Assembly (NCBI GenBank): GCA_024405235.1
Contig: JAKSPA010000035.1
Location: 1-10,767 of the forward strand
DNA: 10,767 nucleotides
Reading direction: 5' to 3'
Source of the DNA: Lentisphaeria bacterium
Lineage (GTDB): Bacteria > Verrucomicrobiota > Lentisphaeria > Oligosphaerales > Oligosphaeraceae
The notes under the pieces are model-generated. The model ran no database searches and was not told the origin of the DNA. It saw only the letters and a list, made by a program, of their open reading frames with translations. Made by a program: the position numbers and the translations under genes. This document shows, piece after piece, positions 6,140 to 10,767 of this stretch (position 1 is the first letter of the stretch; each line of letters opens with the position of its first letter).

Positions 6140-7813
6140 ATGAACACGCGTAGTCTTCTTGTTGCAAGTTGCCTCTACTTCGTCTTTGCATTTATCGTTT
6201 ACGGACATATCCTGGAGAAGATATTCGGTGTCGACAAAAGCCGCAAATGTCCTTCAGAACGTCTGTCTGATGGCGTGGATTATGTCAAGACGCATCCGTG
6301 CGTCCTCTTCGGACATCACTTTGCGTCCATTGCAGGCGCCGGTCCGATCGTCGGTCCCGTTCTTGCCGCGAAATACGGCTGGATTCCAGCAATCGCATGG
6401 ATTCTTCTAGGCTGCGTCTTCATCGGCGCAATGCACGACTTCGCGGCCATGTTCCTCTCGATCAGAAATGACGGCCGAAGCATCGCATACATCGTGGAGA
6501 AAGAACTCGGCTACTACGGTCGCCAGATGTTCCTTATCTTCTGCCTCGTGCTTCTTGTGCTGGTCGTAGCAGTCTTCACGGATCAAGTCGCAACAGCGTT
6601 CATCAACACGCCATCCGTCGCCTCCAGTTCGATTCTATTCATATTCATGGCGCCTGTCATGGGATGCCTTCTGAAGGAAAAACACCTGTCTCTGCTTGAA
6701 GCATCGCTGGTGTTCGTTCCGCTGACATTCCTCATGATATGGTTCGGAACGCTTATTCCATGCGATCTTTCCGCCATGCTTGGAATCGGTCCCAAGGGCG
6801 CCAAGACCATCTGGTATCTCGTGCTTCTCTACTACGCGTTCATCGCATCCACGATTCCCGTCGGAATCCTCCTGCAGCCACGCGACTATCTCAACAGCTT
6901 CCTGCTCTACGGCATGATGATTCTCGCCATCGCTGGAATCGTCGTCGCCAACGCGCCTATCAAGCTGCCGGCCATCTCCATTCCAGAAGGCGGCGGTTTC
7001 ATGCCTGACATCCTGCCAATGCTCTTCGTCACCATCGCATGCGGCGCATGCAGCGGCTTCCACGCGATCGTTGCTTCCGGCACCAGCAGCAAGCAGCTCG
7101 CCAATGAAAAGGACATCAAGACCGTCGGCTACGGCGCAATGCTTCTGGAAGGCGTTCTGGCCGTCATCGCAATCTGCGCAGTCGCATATCTCAGCGGCGA
7201 CAACTTCAAAGCCCTGATGAGCTCCACCGGCGGCGCGGCACCGACCATGTTCGCCATGGGCGTCGGCCACTTCGTGACAGCGCTCGGAATTCCAGCCACT
7301 GTCGGCACAACGTTCATCTCGCTCGTCATCTCCGCATTCATCCTCACAAGTCTCGACACAGGCACCAGACTTGCGCGCTGCCTGTGGCAGGAACTCATTC
7401 TCCCGCAGGAATCCGACAACAACTCCGCCGCGAACGCCGAACCGAGCGCCTTCCGCAAGGTCCTCTCCAACCGCTGGACCAGCACGATTTCAATCGTCGT
7501 GCTCTCGTTCATCCTGCTTCAGAGCGGCGAAAGCACGAAAATCTGGCCGATTTTCGGTTCCGCAAACCAACTTCTCGCCGCAATGACGCTGCTTACGGTG
7601 ACGCTCTATCTGCTTCGCAACAAGTGCCGCTGGCTCTTCGCAATGCTGCCGATGCTCTTCATGTTCGTCATATCTGTCTTCGCTTTGATCAATCTTGTCA
7701 AAGTGAATCTTGGAAAGAACCATCTGCAGGTCGCGCTTGGCGTTATCCTGCTGGCGATGGCGGCGATTCTCGCCGCACTCGCAGCGAAGAAGATTTTCAG
7801 CAAGAAGAATTAA
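6140..7813 (+). CDS. cstA: CstA/BtsT-family carbon starvation transporter
   Basis: An inner-membrane symporter of the CstA family. E. coli CstA and BtsT import pyruvate with protons, and CstA has also been linked to peptide use; which applies here is unknown. The 557 residues are shorter than E. coli CstA (701) and match the shorter CstA forms seen in many anaerobes. Hallmarks are LFGHHFASIAGAGPIVGP (56-73), GAMHDFAAMF (96-105), LLQPRDYLNSFLL (244-256), ACGACSGFHAIVASGT (300-315) with QLANE (319-323), LTSLDTGTRLAR (402-413) and FGSANQLLA (471-479). The soluble loop near 424-445 separates the conserved core from the C-terminal helices. The ATG follows ATAACAAAA without a Shine-Dalgarno. cysK starts 43 bases after the stop with no terminator between, so the two probably share a transcript. 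Expression in the family usually responds to carbon limitation; no CRP-type site was recognised. Confidence 0.94.
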   Translation: MNTRSLLVASCLYFVFAFIVYGHILEKIFGVDKSRKCPSERLSDGVDYVKTHPCVLFGHHFASIAGAGPIVGPVLAAKYGWIPAIAWILLGCVFIGAMHDFAAMFLSIRNDGRSIAYIVEKELGYYGRQMFLIFCLVLLVLVVAVFTDQVATAFINTPSVASSSILFIFMAPVMGCLLKEKHLSLLEASLVFVPLTFLMIWFGTLIPCDLSAMLGIGPKGAKTIWYLVLLYYAFIASTIPVGILLQPRDYLNSFLLYGMMILAIAGIVVANAPIKLPAISIPEGGGFMPDILPMLFVTIACGACSGFHAIVASGTSSKQLANEKDIKTVGYGAMLLEGVLAVIAICAVAYLSGDNFKALMSSTGGAAPTMFAMGVGHFVTALGIPATVGTTFISLVISAFILTSLDTGTRLARCLWQELILPQESDNNSAANAEPSAFRKVLSNRWTSTISIVVLSFILLQSGESTKIWPIFGSANQLLAAMTLLTVTLYLLRNKCRWLFAMLPMLFMFVISVFALINLVKVNLGKNHLQVALGVILLAMAAILAALAAKKIFSKKN

Positions 7814-7856
7814 TCGCTCCCCTGCCCCGTAACAACGCATCTTCGACCGACAAGCC

Positions 7857-8768
7857 ATGCTTTTCGACAACATCCTCCAGACAATAGGCAAGACTCCCCT
7901 TGTTCGAATATCAAAATTGAACAACGGAAATGCAACTATCTTTGCGAAGATGGAGTTCTTCAATCCAGGCGGTTCCGCAAAGGATCGCGTCGGATTGGCC
8001 ATGATTGCCGAAGCGGAAAAGGATGGACGATTGAAGCCTGGCATGACGATCATCGAGCCGACAAGCGGCAACACGGGCATAGGTCTCGCACTTGCATCAG
8101 CCGTGAAGGGCTACCATCTCGTGCTGACCATGCCCGAAACGATGAGCGTTGAGAGGCAGCGGCTGGCAAAGGCATACGGCGCGGAAGTCGTCCTAACGCC
8201 TGGCGCCGATGCCATGAACGGTGCGATCGCCGCCGCCGAACGCATTGCGCAAGAACGCAACGGCGTCATTCTGCAGCAGTTCGAGAATCCCGCCAATCCA
8301 GCCGCACACGAAGCGACCACCGGCCCTGAGATATGGGATGATCTGGCGGGCAAAGTCGATGTTCTCGTCGCCACCGTCGGAACTGGCGGCACCCTGACAG
8401 GAACCGCCAGATACCTCCGCTCGAAGAAAGCCAACATAGAAATCTACGGCGTGGAGCCAGACACGAGCGCAGTTCTTTCCGGCGGCAAGCCTGGTCCGCA
8501 TAAACTGCAGGGCATCGGCGCAGGCTTCATCCCTAAGACCATGGATCCGTCGCTTCTTACAGGAGTCGTCACTGTGTCTGCTGACGAAGCAGGCGACACG
8601 GCACGCGCCGCAGCCACGCGCGAAGGCCTTCTCGTGGGAATATCATCAGGCGCGGCCCTCTTCGCGGCGCTTAAGCTTTCGAAGCGTCCTGAAATGGCTG
8701 GCAAGAATATCGTCGTGATTCTGCCTGACAACGGCGAGCGGTATCTATCGACATGGCTTTTTGAATGA
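7857..8768 (+). CDS. cysK: Cysteine synthase A (O-acetylserine sulfhydrylase)
   Basis: A cytosolic PLP enzyme that makes L-cysteine from O-acetyl-L-serine and sulfide. The 303 residues match the family. The PLP lysine is Lys42 in NPGGSAKDR (37-44), and the substrate loop is TSGNTG (69-74). The phosphate-binding turn is GTGGT (175-179). LQGIGAGF (217-224) and GISSGAA (261-267) follow, and the C-terminal PDNGERYLST (290-299) supplies the cofactor-ring contact. Cystathionine beta-synthases share the core but usually add domains that are absent here; an O-phosphoserine-using variant is not excluded. The ATG follows ACCGACAAGCC with no Shine-Dalgarno, consistent with reading from the cstA message. 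The following 113 bases contain only a weak 4-bp hairpin (8781-8794) before a T-rich stretch, so the transcript end is not defined. Confidence 0.95.
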   Translation: MLFDNILQTIGKTPLVRISKLNNGNATIFAKMEFFNPGGSAKDRVGLAMIAEAEKDGRLKPGMTIIEPTSGNTGIGLALASAVKGYHLVLTMPETMSVERQRLAKAYGAEVVLTPGADAMNGAIAAAERIAQERNGVILQQFENPANPAAHEATTGPEIWDDLAGKVDVLVATVGTGGTLTGTARYLRSKKANIEIYGVEPDTSAVLSGGKPGPHKLQGIGAGFIPKTMDPSLLTGVVTVSADEAGDTARAAATREGLLVGISSGAALFAALKLSKRPEMAGKNIVVILPDNGERYLSTWLFE

Positions 8769-8842
8769 CATCTGCCATGTTGCGACGTGACGCACTTAGG
8801 CACTCGCATCAGCACAGTTCATACTCAATTTTTCTTTTGCCT

Positions 8843-8851
8843 TATCTTTTG
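8843..8851 (+). promoter_or_regulatory. Possible promoter element before the mutarotase gene
   Basis: The 113-base gap after cysK is strongly T-rich from about 8828 to 8868. It contains TATCTTTTG (8843-8851), nearly the same as TATGTTTTG before nhaC and similar to the TAnnTTTG element of Bacteroidetes promoters. No good partner -35 was found at the usual distance, so this is weak evidence that the mutarotase/DedA pair has its own promoter. Confidence 0.22.
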
Positions 8852-8881
8852 TTCTAAATTTCTTTTTCGGAAAAATCCAAA

Positions 8882-9760
8882 ATGATCACTCTAGTCACAG
8901 GTCGCGGCAATCTTCCTGAAATCCACGTTCAAAACAGCGCTGCACGTTGCGAAATCAGCCTGATGGGCGCTCATATCCTCAGCTTCGTTCCAGCAGGACA
9001 TCGCGATGTAATGTTCCTCTCCGAAAAATCAGAATATTCTCAGACCGGCAAAGCCATCCGCGGCGGCATTCCAGTCTGCTGGCCATGGTTCGGCGGCGCT
9101 GACAAGGCAAAATATCCAAACGCAACGACTTCACACGGCTTCATCAGACAGTTCATGTGGAAACTCGTCGACTGGAAGGACAATGGCGCTGACAGCACGA
9201 CCGTCACTTTGGCAGTCGAAGATTCCGAAGCCTCCAGAGCAATCTGGCCATACGCTTTCAATCTGACCATGACAATCGTCGTCGGCAGCACTCTCCAGCT
9301 CGCCCTTGAGACAGTCAATACAGGCGACACGGAATTCACCTATGCACAGGCACTGCATACATACTACGCCATCGGCGACTGCAGACAGGTCAGCGTCAAT
9401 GGTTTCGACGGATGCAAATTCATCGACAAGGCCCCTGCAAATCCACCAGCCGCCAATCCGCAGCCTGGTGATGTGACAATCACGGCAGAAACCGACCGTG
9501 TCTATCTCAAGTGCCCTGGCAGCGCAGTCATCACCGATCCTGTCATGGGACGCAAGATTGTCATCGACAAGGAAGGAAGCGACACTGGCGTCGTCTGGAA
9601 TCCGTGGATCAAGAAGTCCCAGAACATGCCGGATTTCGGCGATCTGGAATACTTCAACATGATCTGCGTTGAGAACTGCAATGTCGATTACGATTCAAAG
9701 ACACTGAAGCCAGGCGAGAGCCACACGCTTCGCGTCAAGATCAGCGTCGAAAAGCTCTAG
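8882..9760 (+). CDS. yeaD: D-hexose-6-phosphate mutarotase (YeaD-like aldose 1-epimerase)
   Basis: A cytosolic enzyme interconverting alpha and beta anomers of glucose-6-phosphate and related sugar phosphates. The 292 residues fold as a galactose-mutarotase beta-sandwich. Family signatures are GAHILSFVPAG (29-39), AIRGGIPVCWPWFG (58-71), SHGFIRQFMW (84-93) and ALHTYYAIGD (157-166) with likely catalytic His159. GVVWNPW (236-242) and MICVENCN (260-267) with likely catalytic Glu264 complete the set. Arg60 and Arg89 are in the positions expected to bind phosphate, which favours the hexose-6-phosphate group over plain galactose mutarotase. The ATG follows AAAATCCAAA without a Shine-Dalgarno. The DedA gene begins five bases after the TAG stop, so the two are almost certainly co-transcribed. 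Confidence 0.92.
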   Translation: MITLVTGRGNLPEIHVQNSAARCEISLMGAHILSFVPAGHRDVMFLSEKSEYSQTGKAIRGGIPVCWPWFGGADKAKYPNATTSHGFIRQFMWKLVDWKDNGADSTTVTLAVEDSEASRAIWPYAFNLTMTIVVGSTLQLALETVNTGDTEFTYAQALHTYYAIGDCRQVSVNGFDGCKFIDKAPANPPAANPQPGDVTITAETDRVYLKCPGSAVITDPVMGRKIVIDKEGSDTGVVWNPWIKKSQNMPDFGDLEYFNMICVENCNVDYDSKTLKPGESHTLRVKISVEKL

Positions 9761-9765
9761 TCGCA

Positions 9766-10458
9766 ATGGGCATAGATTTCGGCGCACAACTGACCGAATG
9801 GAGCCAATACGCGGGAACGTGGGGCTACGTCGCCATTTTCGTATTGATGGCGGTCGAGAGTTCCTTCATACCATTTCCAAGCGAAGTGGTCATGATTCCC
9901 GCAGGCTTCCTTGCGGCACGTGGAGAGCTCACCCTTGGACATCCGTGGGGTGACTTCTCCATCGCGATCATCGTGGGACTACTTGGCTCTCTTGTCGGCG
10001 CCTACGTCAACTACTATCTGGCGCTATGGCTCGGCGAGCCGTTCATCAGAAGATACGGCAAATACTTCTTCATCAAGCCTCCCGTGCTGGATCGTGCGCA
10101 GGAAATCTTCAGACAATATGGTGCACCTGCGACCTTTGTCTGTCGACTGCTTCCTGTCATCCGACAACTCATCAGCCTACCCGCAGGACTCGCCAAAATG
10201 CCTCTCGGCAAATTCACCTTCTTCACTGGAGCAGGCGCAGGAATCTGGACGATCATCCTGACTGCCGTCGGCTTCTGTCTTGGCAGAAGTACAACCGACA
10301 TGTCCTATAGCGAACTCATTCCCTGCGGGAAACAGATGATCATGCAGCACTATTGGCTGATTCTCGCTGGATTGGCCATATTTCTTATTGGATACTTCGC
10401 CCTCTCACATTTCGTGATGAACGGCACCAAGGCCCCTGAAAAGGACAGGAATGCATAA
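9766..10458 (+). CDS. DedA-family membrane protein
   Basis: A polytopic inner-membrane protein of the DedA/SNARE-associated (VTT) family. Members include proteins that return undecaprenyl phosphate or phospholipids across the membrane and need the proton motive force. The 230 residues match the family. Conserved features are acidic residues Glu31 and Glu40 in VESSFIPFPSEVVM (30-43), the re-entrant GSLVGAYVNYYLALWLG (74-90), RYGKYFF (96-102), FRQYGAPATFVCRLLPVIR (115-133) with Arg127 and Arg133, and SLPAGLAKM (137-145). A final hydrophobic helix spans about 195-217, followed by a basic tail. The ATG lies five bases after the mutarotase stop with no Shine-Dalgarno, suggesting coupled translation. 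Which lipid it moves cannot be told. A link to recycling undecaprenyl carriers for surface glycans is plausible but not shown by the neighbours. Confidence 0.93.
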   Translation: MGIDFGAQLTEWSQYAGTWGYVAIFVLMAVESSFIPFPSEVVMIPAGFLAARGELTLGHPWGDFSIAIIVGLLGSLVGAYVNYYLALWLGEPFIRRYGKYFFIKPPVLDRAQEIFRQYGAPATFVCRLLPVIRQLISLPAGLAKMPLGKFTFFTGAGAGIWTIILTAVGFCLGRSTTDMSYSELIPCGKQMIMQHYWLILAGLAIFLIGYFALSHFVMNGTKAPEKDRNA

Positions 10459-10465
10459 CCACAAG

Positions 10466-10484
10466 GGGGGATCTATTTTCCCCC
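10466..10484 (+). terminator. Possible terminator hairpin after the DedA gene
   Basis: GGGGGA (10466-10471) pairs with TCCCCC (10479-10484) over 6 bp with a seven-base loop, seven bases after the stop. The position suits a terminator for the mutarotase/DedA pair. The following bases (GACGGCAAATCATT) are not U-rich, so it is not a canonical intrinsic terminator. Confidence 0.4.
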
Positions 10485-10510
10485 GACGGCAAATCATTCA
10501 CGCATGTTTT

Positions 10511-10532
10511 CCGCGGAACAAAAGCTCCGCGG
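10511..10532. other. 7-bp hairpin CCGCGGA/TCCGCGG
   Basis: CCGCGGA (10511-10517) is the exact reverse complement of TCCGCGG (10526-10532), with loop ACAAAAGC. The left arm also lies in the 10-base palindrome TTCCGCGGAA (10509-10518). The arms share GCGGA...GCTCCGC with the hairpin at 1320-1339, suggesting both are copies of one dispersed palindromic element that have decayed differently. Confidence 0.5.
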
Positions 10533-10688
10533 CACTATGTCTGGCGCAGCTAGAACTACCTAGTGTCTGTTGAATAATTCATACTCTATTGATTTCAAAC
10601 AATATGCACTAAAATAATCTTTTCAATGCAAAGGCCTTTTGCGTATTTGTGCCACAAATCCCTGCACTGTCTGATAAGAACCTTTGCC

Positions 10689-10767
10689 ATGCCAGGGCAT
10701 TTTAGCCGCGACAGCGGCGAAGCCCCCGGAGGGGGCGCAATATGGTAGCCCAGGGTAAGCACGCTGA
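10689..10767. repeat. Probable dispersed repeat, truncated by the window edge
   Basis: Three perfect hairpins follow one another: ATGCC/GGCAT (10689-10700), GCCGC/GCGGC with a GACA loop (10705-10718), and GCCCCC/GGGGGC with a GGA loop (10722-10736). GTAGCCCAGGGTAAGC (10744-10759) comes next, whose CCCAGGG could pair with a partner beyond the edge. From memory, similar text (TAGCCCAGGG beside GC-rich hairpins) recurs as non-coding repeats in Lentisphaerota and Planctomycetota genomes. I cannot confirm this from one copy. Confidence 0.45.

Larger units (their letters stand above)
10459..10767. other. Gene-free 3' tail with hairpins and an AT-rich core
   Basis: No reading frame here has coding character. 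From left to right it holds a G5A/TC5 hairpin just after the DedA stop, a CCGCGGA/TCCGCGG hairpin, an AT-rich stretch (about 10555-10630), the short palindrome AAAGGCCTTT (10629-10638), and a GC-rich hairpin cluster running to the window edge. A weak sigma70-like pair, TTGATT (10589-10594) and TAAAAT (10610-10615) with a short 15-base spacer, could serve a gene outside the window. No tRNA or known small RNA fold was recognised. Confidence 0.6.

Noticed and set aside
6635..7270. 211-residue minus-strand frame opposite cstA
   Set aside because: Antisense to the conserved core of CstA, rich in Asp, Glu, His and Cys as expected from the complement of hydrophobic codons, with no domain seen.
7490..8080. 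196-residue minus-strand frame spanning the end of cstA and the start of cysK
   Set aside because: It overlaps two well-supported plus-strand genes and has no family resemblance.
8781..8794. Terminator after cysK
   Set aside because: TGCG/CGCA gives only a 4-bp stem with a 6-base loop, and the T-rich stretch begins more than 30 bases later.

Overview
The window looks like an ordinary chromosomal segment of a Gram-negative bacterium, probably a fermentative or host-associated anaerobe. Base composition is moderately GC-rich in the genes and AT-rich between them. Eight complete genes are packed tightly, and all but typA start without a recognisable Shine-Dalgarno sequence. An intergenic palindromic repeat family is present. 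I lean, with low confidence, toward the Lentisphaerota/Kiritimatiellota/Verrucomicrobiota group. No rRNA, tRNA, CRISPR array, transposase, prophage or toxin-antitoxin gene is visible.

Layout: (1) 1-60, the 3' end of a rightward reading frame cut by the window edge. (2) 103-1281, a rightward iron-dependent alcohol dehydrogenase (BDH/YqhD-like). (3) 1281-1441, a palindrome-rich array of four ~33-nt units that fills the whole gap between convergent genes and touches both stop codons. (4) 2269-4074 and 1438-2259, a leftward pair: the ribosome-associated GTPase TypA/BipA, then a family 2 glycosyltransferase nine bases downstream with a GTG start. (5) 4279-5919, a leftward NhaC-family antiporter with an apparent N-terminal signal peptide, closed by a convincing Rho-independent terminator at 4200-4251. 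(6) 6140-7813 and 7857-8768, a rightward pair: a short CstA/BtsT-type transporter and cysteine synthase CysK. (7) 8882-9760 and 9766-10458, a rightward pair five bases apart: a hexose-6-phosphate mutarotase (YeaD-like) and a DedA-family membrane protein. (8) 10459-10767, a gene-free tail with several hairpins and the start of what looks like a dispersed repeat.

The genes form small independent units rather than one pathway: redox balancing of fermentation products (alcohol dehydrogenase), ion homeostasis (NhaC), pyruvate or peptide uptake (CstA), sulfur assimilation (CysK), sugar phosphate metabolism (mutarotase), envelope lipid recycling (DedA), surface glycan synthesis (glycosyltransferase) and stress-related ribosome assembly (TypA). 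I do not see a new defence, mobile or biosynthetic system. The least explained sequence is non-coding: the repeat array between the convergent genes, a hairpin family shared between 1320 and 10511, and a box shared by the proposed typA and nhaC promoters.
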